This document shows positions 1-11,474 of a DNA stretch of 64,000 nucleotides, one piece after another. The stretch's first letter is position 1. Every line of letters begins with the position of its first letter. This DNA comes from Halicephalobus mephisto (Eukaryota > Nematoda > Chromadorea > Rhabditida > Panagrolaimidae), in NCBI GenBank assembly GCA_009193035.1, contig SWDT01000506.1, forward strand, positions 60,854-124,853, in the 5' to 3' direction. A program made the position numbers and the translations under genes. The notes under the pieces are model-generated. The model was not told where the DNA came from. It saw nothing but the letters and a program-made list of their open reading frames with translations, and did not search any database.

Positions 1-98
1 TGTATGAAAATCTTTGAAAATAAAAAATTTTAAAAATATTTAAAGTTTTCTGAAACAATTCAACAGTACTCAGCGATTCTGATTTACCGTAATTTTAG

Positions 99-353
99 GC
101 CCGAAAATTAGCACAAGTAACGTGGTCGGAATTCTTCTATGCCCAGAGGCAGATAGAGAGGGCCAGACTCGAATTAAATAAAGAATTGAACATCATCGAA
201 AGCATCAGACGGAGGATTCAGGAAGACTTGAAAGGCCTTCCTTCTTTGAACGACAAAAAACAAGTTTTCTTCGTCGAAAGTCACAAAGCCAGGTCAAATT
301 CGAATTCTTCTTCTGCCGGAGGGTCTTCCATCGGACTGTCAACTACTTGTTGA
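99..353 (+). CDS. 3' terminal exon of an unrecognised gene (coiled-coil-like)
   Basis: Only the end of this gene lies in the window. A TTTTAG splice acceptor ends at 98. The exon is then open for 84 codons to TGA at 351-353, and an AATAAA polyadenylation signal follows at about 399-404. The peptide starts ARKLAQVTWSEFFYAQRQIE and continues with a charged, Leu/Ile-spaced stretch to about residue 45 that looks helical or coiled-coil. It ends in a Ser/Asn/Gly-rich tail closing with STTC. The acceptor, the open frame and the poly(A) signal together support a real last exon. I do not recognise the family. The reading phase assumes the upstream exon ends on a codon boundary, which cannot be checked here. 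Confidence 0.6.
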   Translation, partial: ARKLAQVTWSEFFYAQRQIERARLELNKELNIIESIRRRIQEDLKGLPSLNDKKQVFFVESHKARSNSNSSSAGGSSIGLSTTC

Positions 354-477
354 GGACTTTGAACTTAATTACAACATTAAAAATATGAAATTTTTGGAAA
401 TAAAGTTGAAATTTCACACAGTATATGGTATTTTGAAAGACTACGGTAGACTGAAGAAACTACAGATTATCATTGCA

Positions 478-862
478 CAAAAAAGCATAACTTTAGGTTC
501 TGTAACAATTGCGAAATGTGACATGATCGTCGTATTTTTCATGAATATTTGACATTTGTGACGGAAATTACAATAGTGACAATTTACATTTGTTATTGGG
601 TTGAACGTTATACTTTTTTGTGTGTAGTAATAAGAACCTTTTGTCAATCTATAGCAATAAGACCACTTTGCTCATCACTAGCAAAGAAATGTTTCGTCAA
701 TCCCTTATACAAAAAAAGTGTAACTTTTGACCTCGTAACAATTGTGAAATGTGACGTAATGGTCGTATTTTTCACGAATATTTGACATTTTGAACGAAAA
801 TTACAAGTAATAGTGATAATTTACATTTGTTACTGAGTTAAAAGTCACACTTTTTCGTATAT
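478..862. repeat. two direct copies of a ~150-base unit, ~232 bases apart
   Basis: The units at about 478-630 and 710-862 share several long blocks, including TGTAACAATTG-GAAATGTGAC, CGTATTTTTCA-GAATATTTGACAT and AATTTACATTTGTTA. The short open frames across them on both strands are by-products of the repeat. Confidence 0.75.
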
Positions 863-917
863 AAAAATTAATTCTAAAGTTGATAGGATTCGCTAACGTC
901 CTAGTAGACTTTCGTGA

Positions 918-1043
918 TAGGAGTTCGTACTCGGTTCCACTTTAATGACGAATTCTCAAAACGCTGGACTGATGACTCCGTCGTCGAACACCACCATATT
1001 CCGTGATGATGTGTTGCTGCATCACCTCAACCGGAGACTCTAG
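918..1043 (+). CDS. possible short terminal exon, unrecognised
   Basis: After a GATAG acceptor-like site, one frame is open for about 41 codons to TAG at 1041-1043. It contains an in-frame ATG at 945, and its composition (DDVLLHHLNRRL at the end) looks more coding than the AT-rich surroundings. No neighbouring exon could be joined to it with confidence. It could be an alternative end of the gene that stops at 353, or simply a non-repetitive island. Confidence 0.25.
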
Positions 1044-1320
1044 TTTCATTTTTATAGTTATGCTTTTTTCGTATTAGTATATATATCATAACTGTTTTGA
1101 AACAAATATCTCAAAAAATTCGGTTATTTGTGTGCCTATTCAAGATTACGGTATTCAAGTTAATTTAACTCTTTCCTTCCCTACGGCCATATAAAATTCA
1201 TAAATTATTGATGCATAAATCCCAGAAGATTAAAAATTTTAAGAAGATCAAAGTTTCGAAATGAATTTCATGTCATTTTAACGTGTTTAAAATATAGATG
1301 CAAAATTTGCAGTTCGATCT

Positions 1321-1720
1321 TACTCAAGGATTTAGGATGAGATAATCCGGAAAAGCCGTAAATCCAGGATTCACCTTCCTGATGCTGATCGCCCTTTGAA
1401 GAAATCGACTAGTCATCTGGAATCGACAAAAATACACCTAGTTTAAAAAAAGAATTAAATTGATAAAGTTAAAGTAGAAAACAAGAGCTTTGGAAGTAGA
1501 AAATCGAAAGTTCGCTTAACAAATAAGCGAATTCGCTGAGTAAAAAACTAGTTCGCTGAGTGAAAAACGAATTCGCTAAATAAAAAAATGAATTTACTTA
1601 GCAGATAAATAAGTTAATTCAGAAAGCAAACGAATTCGCTCATGTTCGCTTGATATGAAATATATAAAATTTCGCGCATATTTGTTTTCTTTATATCAGC
1701 AGATTGTTTAATAGAAATAA
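1321..1720 (-). repeat. copy of composite dispersed element (reverse orientation)
   Basis: In order: a CCGTAAATCC block (about 1340-1375), the block preceding the array (about 1420-1500), then a short array built on GCGAATTCGC-like units (about 1505-1645), then a monomer-like edge. The same order recurs at 4.5-5.3 kb. The opposite order is seen at 8.4-9.5, 21.1-21.5, 32.7-33.3, 44.5-46.2 and 58.0-59.4 kb. Confidence 0.7.
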
Positions 1721-1859
1721 ATAACGAATTTTGAACAAATGTCTTATAGCTTATGAGTTGTAATCTGTATCAAAAATCCGACTACATCTCAGCCTATCGT
1801 ATATGAACTTGTACATTTTTATCCGATTTTCTTATGTAAGAAGATTATTGAACAAAACT

Positions 1860-3060
1860 CAACCACTGAATGCAAACACATTCGATAATTTACAAACTGA
1901 ATTGGAATATGTGCCAAAAATACACTATTAAATCTCAGTATGTAATGTGTAAAAACGAAGTTGCTTACATTTATCCGATTTCCTCATACCAGATCATCTA
2001 TAAGCAAAAGTTAATCATAGATTCTGAAACATTTGATAATGTGCAGAATGGTCTATAATATATGTTAAAAACCTGCTATTAAATCTCAGTATGTAATGTA
2101 TAAAAACAAAGTTGCTTATATTTATCCGATTTCTTCATACCAGATCATCTATAAGTAAAAGTTAATCATAGATTCTGAAACACTTGGTAATGTGCAGAAT
2201 GGTCTATAATATATGTTAAAAACCTGCTATTAAATCTCAGTATATAATGTATAAAAACAAAGTTGCTTATATTTATCCGATTTCTTCATACCAGATCATC
2301 TATAAGTAAAAGTTAATCATAGATTCTGAAACACTTGGTAATGTGCAGAATGGTCTATAATATATGTTAAAAACGTGTTATTAAATCTCAGTATGTAATG
2401 TATAAAAACGAAGTTGCTTACATTTATCCGATTTCCTCATACCAGATCATCTATAAGCAAAAGTTAAGCATAGACTCTGAAACACTTGATAATCCACGAA
2501 ATGGCCTATAACATGTGCCAAAGATCTACTACTAAATCTGTGTAATGTATGAAAGCGAATTTTCTCACATTTATCCGATTTCCTCATATCAGAACAGTTT
2601 AAGTAAAAGTTAATCATAGATTTCCAAGTATCTGATAATCCACAGAATGATCTGTCTGTAACATGTATTGAAATTTGGTTCTATTAAAGTTCAATATACG
2701 ATGTATGTGAGTGAAGTTTCTCATATTTATCCGACTTCCTCATACCAGAACATCTTTAAGCAAAAATCGCATCATAGATTCTGAAACACTTGGTAGTGTA
2801 CAGAATGGTCTATAATATATATTAAAAACCTACTATTAAACCTAAATATGTAATGTATGAAAGTGAATTTTCTCACATTTATCCGATTTCCTCATATCAA
2901 AACATTTTTAAGCAAAAATCGCATCATAGATTTCAAAGCATCTGATAATCCACGGAATGATCTGTAACATGTATCAAATTTTGATTCTACTAAATCTCAA
3001 CATGTCATATATGAAGTTTTTTACTCTTGTCTGATTTCCTCCTGAAGATAATTTTTACAA
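1860..3060. repeat. 151-base tandem array, ~8 copies
   Basis: The block AAATCTCAGTATGTAATGT recurs at about 1930, 2081, 2232 and 2383, a spacing of 151 bases. More diverged copies continue to about 3060. The inner copies are almost identical, so expansion was recent. The period is not a multiple of three and no frame stays open across copies, so the array is non-coding. Confidence 0.9.
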
Positions 3061-3192
3061 AACTTAAAGGAATTCTGAATGTTTATTCTTAAATTTACAA
3101 AATAAAAAAATTTATTTCAAGCGACCATTTCTGTTTGTTTCTTTCCAGATAAGGCAGATTTTGTGAATAGTAATAAATACAATCAAAAATCC

Positions 3193-3666
3193 CTATCGGA
3201 AGTTCAGAATCTTCTCAATGAGATTCTTCTTTTTCTTCAAGATGGCATACTGTGGAGTCAAGGCTATTTCGATCTTCTCCTTCGCAAGTCTCCCTAACCT
3301 CGTAGATTCTATGGAATTTCGGATTTCTTCTGAAGCTACAGTAGGGTCATTATGAACTTGGATGTAGATTTTCGAATTTTCATCGATCTGTTCCACTCCC
3401 GGAATTACCGGTCTTTCTGAATTCACGAAATTCGGAGCGTATTTCGAAATATAATTATGTAGATTCTGCAAAAGTTTCGATCTATCTGGGTACTGTAACT
3501 GGTGGAGTTGACTAAGGCCTTCAGAAAACACTACTGGATTCAGATTCTCTCGAAGATTCTGAAGGTGCCTTCCTTGTAACTCCTTCAAGTTCCTTCGATT
3601 TCTGGCGAAACAATGTACTGTAGTTATGTAATTTATGAATAAAAATACTTTCAACAACTGCATCAT
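3193..3666 (-). CDS. small secreted protein, unrecognised (157 aa)
   Basis: A single-exon open frame starts at the in-frame ATG at 3664-3666. The N terminus, MMQLLKVFLFINYITTVHC, is a typical cleavable signal peptide, so the product is probably secreted. The frame stays open further upstream without another ATG, which favours this start. The mature part is basic and rich in Asn, Leu and Glu (RNRRNLKELQGRHLQNLREN), has no disulphide-rich pattern and ends in a lysine-rich tail. An AATAAA signal on the minus strand lies at 3111-3116. I recognise no domain. A further upstream exon is possible but not needed. Repeats lie on both sides, so this is an isolated gene. Confidence 0.6.
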   Translation of the reverse strand: MMQLLKVFLFINYITTVHCFARNRRNLKELQGRHLQNLRENLNPVVFSEGLSQLHQLQYPDRSKLLQNLHNYISKYAPNFVNSERPVIPGVEQIDENSKIYIQVHNDPTVASEEIRNSIESTRLGRLAKEKIEIALTPQYAILKKKKNLIEKILNFR

Positions 3667-4489
3667 AGAAAAATATGAAGACCTAAATTGTTTTTGAAAT
3701 ATCCGGTCTAGATAAGGAAACTTTAATCGGGCATTTTTTAGAAAAATCCAAAAAATGTTAATCCCAGACTCTAGAAATATGGAATATGAATTCAAAATAC
3801 GAGAGCAAAGATTTAGGAGGTGAAAATAAAGGGGATTCTCTGCGTCACTGAAAAGCGAAAGGATAGTGACTGAGGACTTTAATTTCTGAATTCTCAGAAA
3901 TCCCTTGTGTTCTTGTAATCAACGAAGACGAGGAGAATAATATACAATATAAATTTATATAAACAAGATATAAGAAATACAACCCAAATGACGTATTGTT
4001 TATCGATTACGAAATTGGACTTGTATTTTCTTTAGAAAAATTTTGGAAGATCCTGAAATGATTTACAAAGATATAAATTAGAGATTTACAAAGGATAAAG
4101 GAATTATTTGTGAATTAAAAGATCCTAGATTGATCCGGAAGATTCTGAACCTGTTGTACAAAGCCCCAACTTGATCTAACAAGACCCTAATCAAGAACCA
4201 ACAGGTACACAATAAGCACTGAATTGTTCGGAAAACTCTAATCTAGAATATATTTTTCCGAAAAGTCCCGAACGACTTCTGCAAGATCCTAGTCCTTTCA
4301 AAAGGATCTGAGTCAGAGGTGTACGAGAGGAGGGCTAAACGTTCTACGTGACTTCGACTTGGTTAAATGACTAAACAAAAAATAATACTTTGGTCGTGTT
4401 GACCTTTTGACATCAGCATATTAAGTCAAAGTTATTGAAAAATAACTTCGAAATTTGTAATCCAATGTTGTAAAACTTCTTTGTGAAAC
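3667..4489. other. spacer with no recognised feature
   Basis: Upstream flank of the small secreted-protein gene. There is no open frame of note, no splice-site pair supporting an exon, and no clear tandem repeat. Confidence 0.5.
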
Positions 4490-5300
4490 CAGATAATCCG
4501 TAAATCCATAAATCCGAGTTCTTATTTTTCTTGATGATTAACTTCTCGAAAAATGACTGAGTAGGTATATTCAGTAGGAAACTACAGCTAATTGTGAAAA
4601 ATAATTATTTAAATTAGTTAGATTAAAATAGAAAACAGGCGCTTTAAAACAAGAAATTGGAAATTCGCTAAATAAATGAGTGAATTTCCTTAGTACAAAA
4701 ACGCATTTGTATAATGGATAAGCGAATTCGCTTATGTTCACTTAACCGAGAAGCGAATTCGCTTAACAAATAAGCGCGTTCACTTAATAAATGAGTGAGT
4801 TCGCTTATTTTCACTTAATGGATAAGCGCGTCCGCTAAATAAATGAGTGGATTTCCTTAGTACAAAAACGCATTTGTATAATGGATAGGCGAATTCGCTT
4901 AACAAATAAATGTGTTCACTTAATGGATAAGCGAATTCGCTTAACGAATAAATGTGTTCGCTTAATGGATAAGCGAATTCGCTTATGTTCACTTAACGGA
5001 TAAACGCGTTCGCTTAACGGATAAGCGCGTTCATTTAATAAATGAGTGAGTTCGCTTATTTTCACTTAATGGATAAGCACGTTCGCTTAATAAATGAACG
5101 AGTTCGCTTAACAAATAAGCGCGTTCGCTTATATTCACTTAACGGAGAAGCGAATTCGCTTAACGAATAAGCGCGTTCGCTTATGTTCACTTGGAGCATG
5201 ATATGTGGAGTTTTGCATATCTATCCAGTTTTTCACATTAGTAAATTGTTTGACAAAACTTAACTACAAATCCCGAATAAATGTCTGATAAATTACGAAA
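4490..5300 (-). repeat. composite dispersed element with GCGAATTCGC array
   Basis: It begins with a duplicated CCGTAAATCC-type block at about 4490-4530 and the pre-array block at about 4550-4660. About 500 bases of array follow (about 4670-5190), built from units such as AAGCGAATTCGCTTA and AATAAGCGCGTTCGCTTA. A monomer-like edge ends it. The core decamer GCGAATTCGC is a perfect palindrome containing an EcoRI site. The 70-codon minus-strand frame here is only repeat translation. Confidence 0.85.
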
Positions 5301-5689
5301 TGAGTCATATTTTTTATGAGAAACTACTTTGGTAAAATCTTGCACATTTATCCGAGGTTGTGTATACTTATATCCTGGACATTTGTATTCCAATACCGAA
5401 ATTAGAAATTGATCAAAAGTACTTATAACCAGGTAATTGGACCCATAAATTCTGAATCTGAAATCGAAATCAATAGTTGACTTTCAGGATTCTGAATTTT
5501 GAAGATTAATCTCCAATTCTAAGAAATTATAAATTTTCGAACCAGAACTTCATAAAAAAGTGGAAATTTGCGTAGAATAGCTTCTAAATTGCTATATAAA
5601 AAGTAAAAAGTAATTTAAAATAGCTTTTTATTTTTAATCTTTGAATTAAAGCTGTAAAAATTGAAATATAAACGTTTGAAACAAAAATG

Positions 5690-6060
5690 TCGCAGCACGT
5701 TATCCGATTATCTTGTTTCAAAAGGTTGTCTGGCAAAAACTAAACTATAAATTCTAAAGTCTCTGATGATCTATAAAATAAAATATAATTTATATAAAAA
5801 ATTTTATTAAATTTTTACAGATGTATGAAAACTTTTGTATTTGTTCGATTTTTTTTAAAAAAATTATTCTATAAAAATTTAACCATAGATTCCAAAGTCT
5901 CTGATGATCTATAAAATAAAACATACTTTATATAAAAAATTTCATTAACTTTTTACAGATGTATGAAAACTTTTGCATTTGTTCGATTATTTAATTTTAG
6001 AAAATCATTCTATAAAAATTTAACCATAGGTTTCTTTTACCCGGCAATCTACAAAACAAG
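5690..6060. repeat. ~138-base tandem repeat, 2.5-3 copies
   Basis: The block AAAGTCTCTGATGATCTATA recurs at about 5757 and 5895, each time followed by TTTTTACAGATGTATGAAAA. A diverged third start lies near 6025. Confidence 0.8.
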
Positions 6061-6249
6061 TTGTAACATGTTTGAAATATCTAACCTAAATAGTTACGTT
6101 CCTTATTGTTGTATTACGGTAGTAGAGGATTAACTTTGTTTATCTTTACTCAATGAAAGAACTTGTTCAATTTTTCAAACACCGTAGATTTGTGAGTTTT
6201 ATTTGTGATTTTTTTGGATGATGTCCATTTTTTATAGTTTACGTCACCT

Positions 6250-6884
6250 TCAAAACTTAGGAGATGGTTGATCACTGTAGAGATCTTGCAGGTCTTTAGA
6301 TCGTATTTTCGAAGTTGATGTTTTTCCGAAAGGTTCTTCCTCGATTATCGTGGGTCTTCTGCTTCCGTCTGCATGGGGCGTCGGATGCGGAGAAGGACAG
6401 GATTCATAGAATTCGTCCATTACACTTTTTTTCGGAATCATAGTCGCCAGTTCCAGATCTACGTTGTCTGCTTCGTCCGAAGACAACTCGAAATCCGGTC
6501 GTTTTCCCTTGATGAGTCTGATCCCGAGGAATCTGATGTCCTTTGAGGGTCTTTTAACGAAGAATCTGGATTTATGAAGAGACTTGTTTGCCACTCGAAA
6601 TTTGTATTCTCCCAAAGCAACCATGCAACAACTGAAATTAATTCTTAATTTTTAACTTATTTTATATTTTTAAAAATACCTGAAGAACAGAGCAAAGAGC
6701 AGAATCAAGAATATCCCGCAGATGATGAGGACTTGAGGGGCGTTGAGATCACAATCACAAAATTGAGCCACAATCAACCTTACTAGGACAATAACCCCGA
6801 TGGCAAGGCAGAAGAATGTTGCCAGTGTTCCCAAACCGATAAAAACGAAGATAACCACGTAGGAAATGGATTTGCACAAGATAC
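6250..6884 (-). CDS. two-pass membrane protein, 5' end unresolved
   Basis: Two exons are clear: 6680-6884 and 6250-6631, separated by a 48-base intron (6632-6679, GT...TTTCAG). The first exon begins after a TTCTAG acceptor and has no ATG, so an upstream exon is missing. It encodes two hydrophobic segments, one around SYVVIFVFIGLGTLATFF and continuing, the other around VLIICGIFLILLFALFF, with a short Cys/Asp loop (FCDCDLN) between them. The second exon starts SCCMVALGEY, where the two Cys beside the membrane are possible palmitoylation sites. It continues as a basic then Ser/Pro-rich tail of about 125 residues, likely cytosolic. No family was recognised. Only about 310 bases separate it from the end of the kinase-domain gene on the same strand, so it could be the 3' part of that gene. 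Confidence 0.6.
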
Positions 6885-7195
6885 CTAGAATTTTTCAAAT
6901 TAAAGGACTATTAACTAACTTAGGCAATAAATCAGATATTTTCCTTGCCAGGACCGCTACTTGAAAAGTGGTTTTAGGAAATAAAGAAGGGAAATTATTA
7001 AATAAAAGTGTCCTACAAGGAATAATATTTGAAAGATGACTAATTGTGTAGTCAAAAATTGAATGTTTTTCGTGTCAGAATTGTCACTTGGAGTACAGTC
7101 CTAATGAATACCACAGAAAATTATAGGATGACAACGTGTGGGTCTCGTAACGAGTGATGTTTGAAGCTCCATTAGCCAAGTTTACAGACGAGAAA

Positions 7196-10100
7196 CTAAT
7201 CGAAAGTCGTTCGTTCTAGGACTCGAAACGACTCTTTAAAAATTGAACACAAAGGGATTCTAAGTGCAGATGTGATCCTACTGTAGACGACACTTGGTGT
7301 CTCGACTGTGATTTTGTCCACTGGTCCTTTAAAGGACAAATAAGAGATGGATGGATGGTTGGTGGACATCACATCGAGACTACCAGGTTCTCTGGATGAA
7401 TTCCCACTGTTGCATGTATATCTACCGTATATTTTGAGCACTAAAATGACCCCTACGAATGAATATAAATAAACACAAACCCAAATTTAAAATCGAAAAT
7501 TTTCTAAATGGGACTAAAGATCTCGAAATGGTACTTAGTAACCCTGTTGAACTCTTGGCAATTTTTTGCTTCTTTGACTAGTTACGGTATTAGATAAAGA
7601 TGAATTTAAAAAATCTCTCACCCGCAAAGCACAAAAACCGGAATAGGAAGTAAGTGAGGCAAAACGAGCAACTTTGATGAAATGTCTGTTTTTTTCTTTT
7701 TCTTTTTCTTCCTCCAGAATTTGTCGTTTTTTCATCCGAAGATTCTATTGTTGTAGATAAATTCATTTCTACCGTAGCTGTATCCCTTTTGGATGAATTC
7801 CTCAACTTGCTCAAACTCTGGATTGATTTTTGCTTGAAGGACTGAAACATGGATCTCCTGTTGCTTGCCGCTTTTTTGCTAGCTGATGAAAATTCCAAAG
7901 CTTTTGAAAATTTTTCATTGAGGATACTTTTTCTAGAAAGATTATCTTCATCCAAATTCTCCAGGAAATAAATCAATCCTTCTGCAGTGATCCTTGTCAA
8001 TGGAGATTTGTTGAAAACTTTATCTACAATGAATTGGACACTTGTTGAAGCCGTTGGGACCAAACTGAAGCAGTTATACGGTAGTTGTTTCTCTACAGGA
8101 CCTTCTGCTCTGGCGATGAAGTCGTTGTAAAATCCCACGTTTTCGTCGTAGAATTCAAAATACGGAGGAAAACGAGTCAGCATCTCCACGAAGGTACACC
8201 CGAGGGCCCAGATGTCCGAGGGGGGTCCGTAGGAAGAGGATTCCGCAGGACCTAGATCCCTTGTCAAGACTTCTGGAGCGACGTAGAGCAAAGTAAAACG
8301 GAAATCTTCAGTAATCTCTGATGCCACAGCTAATCCGAATCCTCCGATGGTCAATTCCCGAACAAGACCGAAATTCGCCAATTTGACGTTGTCGGAAGAA
8401 GTGAGAAGAAGATTCGATGCTGGAATACAAAATTACAAAGATTATGTAAGATCAATAACTGAAAAAAACAAATTTCTATGGATCGAAGTTTATAAACGAG
8501 ACAGCTGATTTTGTGAGTTATCAGATATTTACTCGAAATCTGTAGTTAATTTCTGTTGAATGATCTCATATGGAAAATTAGATAAACAAGTAGAAGTTCA
8601 TATATCTTACATTGAGCGAACATAGCGAACTTTTTTTCTACTAAGCAAAATCGTTTATTCATTAAGCGAGTTCGCTTTCTTATTAGCGAGTTCACTTTTT
8701 TACTAAGCGAATTCGCTTTCTTATTAGCGAACTCTTTTTTCTATTAAGCAAAGTCGTTTATTTATTAAGGGAATTTGTTTACTTGCTAATCGAACTCTTT
8801 TTTCTATTAAGCAAAGTCGTTTATTCATTAAGCGAATTCGCTTAGTAAGAAAGTGAATTCGCTTAGTAAGAAAGTGAATTCGCTTAGTAAGAAAGTGAAT
8901 TCGCTTACTTGTTAATCGAACTTTGTTTTCTATTAAGCGAAGTCGTTTATTTATTAAGCGAGTTCGCTTTCTTATTAGCGAGTTCACTTTTTTACTAAGC
9001 GAGTTCGCTTTCTTATTAGCGAACTCTTTTTTCTATTAAGCAAAGTCGTTTATTTATTAAGCGAATTCGTTTACTTGTTAATCGAACTTTATTTTCTATT
9101 AAGCAAAGTCGTTTATTCATTAAGCGAATTCGCTTAGTAAGAAAGTGAATTCGCTTAGTAAGAAAGTGAATTCGCTTACTTGTTAATCGAACTTTGTTTT
9201 CTATTAAGCGAAGTCGTTTATTTATTAAGCGAGTTCGCTTTCTTATTAGCGAACTCTTTTTTCTACTTAGTGAATTTACTTTTTACTAAGTGAACTTTGG
9301 ATATTTTATTTTTAAAGCGTTTGTTTTTTATTTTAATCCACCCGATTTCAAAATTTTTTTCTCATTAGTTGTATTTTTTTTAACAAATATACTTGTTTAA
9401 TCGGTTTTTCAAGAAGATAATCACTAAAAAGGAAGAATCCGGATTTACGGATTTTTTTGGTTCATAAAAAAGTTCAGTAAAATTTAATTAAAAATTTCAA
9501 AAATAATTTCGAAACAGTGTTGGATCGTACACTTGTCAGTTTGAACACAAGTCTTCACGACGTTGGTCCTGGAGGGAAATGCCCTGAGGGTCAACGAAGG
9601 ACTTAAGGTTATGTATTGGCGAAAAATTGAGAATATTGCTCAATAATTATTAGAATTTTTTGTTTTTCTAGCCTCCGGACTCAATAAATCAATTTTTGTT
9701 TATTTCTCATCTCCATGCGGATCAGGAGTCCCACAACGATCTAACACTGGGTATTTCTCTTCGAGACTAACTTTTTGCGGACTTGTACTCAGATGGATAA
9801 GCGTATGATCTAACACTGGGTATTTCCCTTCGAGACTAACTCTATGCGGACTTGTACTTAGATGGATAAACATACGATCTAACACTGGGTATTTCTCTTC
9901 GAGACCAACTCTGTGCGAACTCAGATGGATAAGCATATGATCTAACAATGGGTATTTCCCTTCGAGACTAACTCTGTGCGGACTTGTACTTAGATGGATA
10001 AGCATACGATTTACCACAGAAATAAAATATGAACAAAACCGTCGATTTTGGACCGAATTTGGACTAATTTGAGAAATCCTAGTTTAAATATAATTAGGTC

Positions 10101-10746
10101 CAATTTCTAGGATTTTTGAAAGTCGAGAATTCTGGATCTGACTCATGTTGAAGTTTTGATTTGATTAAAGTTAATTTTCAAGTAATTTGAACAACGTACC
10201 TTTGATGTCCTTGTGAACGATGGGGATTTGTTGAGAATGCAGAAATGCCAGTCCTTGGGCAGCCTGATAGAAGTACTTGATAGCTGTTCCCTCAGGCAAT
10301 CCTTCGTCGTCTAATCTGTTCTTTACTGATCCATTTTCAACAAATTCACTCAAAATCACAATTTTCGTGGAATCGGAACAAATTCCAAGAAAATTCGCCA
10401 ACCATTCGCTGTTTTGACTCAAATCGCAAATTTTTTTGTATTCTTTGAGGAACTTGTCTACTCTCTGAAGTAATTCTATTTTTTAATTGATTTTTGTGGA
10501 TATTCTTACAGTTTTGATTTTCGGAAGAGCCTGGATCCAATGGTCGAAGAGCTCCACGTTGACGACCTTCGCAGCGACATTTTTTCCTGTTTCATTGTCG
10601 TGTAATTTCGTTATCGGACCGAAACGGCCTTTTCCGAGGACTGTTTCATGGGAAAATCGAGAATCAAAGTTGGTGATTCTGTAAGGATCAGAAGCCTTGA
10701 AAACTTCGTTGAAGTAAGTCAGGACTTGTGTATGTATGAGTGGTTC
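7196..10746 (-). CDS. protein kinase domain with altered DFG and C-terminal membrane segment (N terminus missing)
   Basis: Exons are 10510-10746, 10200-10464, 7622-8419 and 7196-7452. All junction phases agree, giving 518 residues. Visible motifs: glycine loop GKGRFG and the VAIK-type lysine in VAAKVV (exon 1); an alpha-C region, a hinge (VILSEFVENGS) and catalytic loop HKDIKASN (exon 2 and the start of exon 3), which keeps the Asp and Asn; YVAPEV (APE); SDIWALGCTF (subdomain IX). The DFG position reads ANFG, and a second FGL ten residues later is preceded by Gly, so neither candidate has the magnesium-binding Asp. After the kinase fold come a Ser/Lys-rich linker, a KRKRKK cluster, and a hydrophobic span of about 25 residues that crosses the last junction. 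An 80-residue tail starting RYTCNSGNSS follows. The first visible exon starts at an acceptor and has no ATG, so upstream exons are unplaced. The domain has the general look of a STE-like or receptor-like kinase. Confidence 0.82.
8440..9480 (+). repeat. composite dispersed element with GCGAATTCGC array (inside kinase intron)
   Basis: Lies in the 1.8 kb intron between kinase exons 10200-10464 and 7622-8419. Order: a monomer with GTTATCAGATATTTACTCGAAATC (about 8515-8545), an array of about 650 bases of GCGAATTCGCTTAGTAAGAA and GCGAGTTCGCTTTCTTATTA units (about 8620-9290), a T-rich block with GTTTAATCGGTTTTTC (about 9390), and AATCCGGATTTACGGA near 9440. An 87-codon frame within the array is repeat-derived. 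Confidence 0.85.
9735..10012. repeat. ~69-base tandem repeat, about 4 copies
   Basis: GATCTAACACTGGGTATTTC starts recur at about 9739, 9807 and 9876, with a shorter spacing to about 9939. Sixty-nine is a multiple of three, so a 105-codon minus-strand frame stays open across it. Its position inside the kinase intron and its perfect periodicity argue that the frame is not a gene. Confidence 0.85.
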
Positions 10747-10748
10747 CT

Positions 10749-11300
10749 AAAATAAAAATAAAAATAAAAATTTAAAATTTAAAATTTAAATAAAAATAAA
10801 AATAAAAATTTAAAAATAAAAATAAAAATAAAAATTTAAAAATAAAAATAAAAATTTAAAATTTAAAATTTAAATAAAAGTAAAAATTTAAATTAAATTT
10901 AAAATAAAATTTAAATAAAAATAAAAATTTAAAATAAAAATTTAAAATTTAATTTAAATTAAAAAATACCTTTAATATAAAATTTTGTTAATTTTAGTTT
11001 TGAAGATTTTTAAGAATTTTGATTATTAAAAATATTTTTTATTTTAAAAAAATCATTAAAAAAGAATTTTTGAATTTTTAGGAATTATGATTATTAATGA
11101 TTTTTTAAAAATAAAAAAATATTTTTAATATAAAAATTCGTTAATTTTGGTTTTCAGGATTTTAAAATCCTGGAATTTTTAAAGCTATTTAAAATTTAAA
11201 ATTCTAAATTTCTAGAAATTTTTTTCGAGGAAATTTAAAAATTTCTTTTTTATTTTTCACAATAATACAGTATCCGTTACAATTTTTTTTTCATAAATAT
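10749..11300. repeat. A/T low-complexity tract (AAATAAAA / TTTAAAA units)
   Basis: Short A/T units such as AAATAAAAATTTAAAATTT repeat from about 10750 to 10960, followed by less regular T-rich sequence. This lies between the first visible kinase exon (minus) and the bHLH gene (plus). Nothing coding is seen. Confidence 0.7.
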
Positions 11301-11474
11301 TCAAAATTGATGTTTTTTAAGATTTTCCTCAAAAAATATTCCTCAAAATTTTCCGCAAAAAAAAAAAAAAATAAAACGGATCATAAAAATCGAACAATTC
11401 CGATTTTTTCGGAATTTTTTTTAGTTATTTTAAAACACCTACCATTGAGCCGTTTTGCGTCTGATGATCGAAAA

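Noticed and set aside
4780..4992. 70-codon frame rich in SEFAYPLSEH
   Set aside because: A translation of the GCGAATTCGC array. The same happens at 8724-8987.
4670..9300. Regularly spaced short palindromic repeats resembling a CRISPR array
   Set aside because: The intervening sequences are themselves repeats, the units vary in length, and the genome is eukaryotic. These are tandem minisatellites within a dispersed element.
9700..10017. 105-codon minus-strand open frame
   Set aside because: It stays open only because the tandem unit is 69 bases. It lies in a kinase intron and has no start or splice context.
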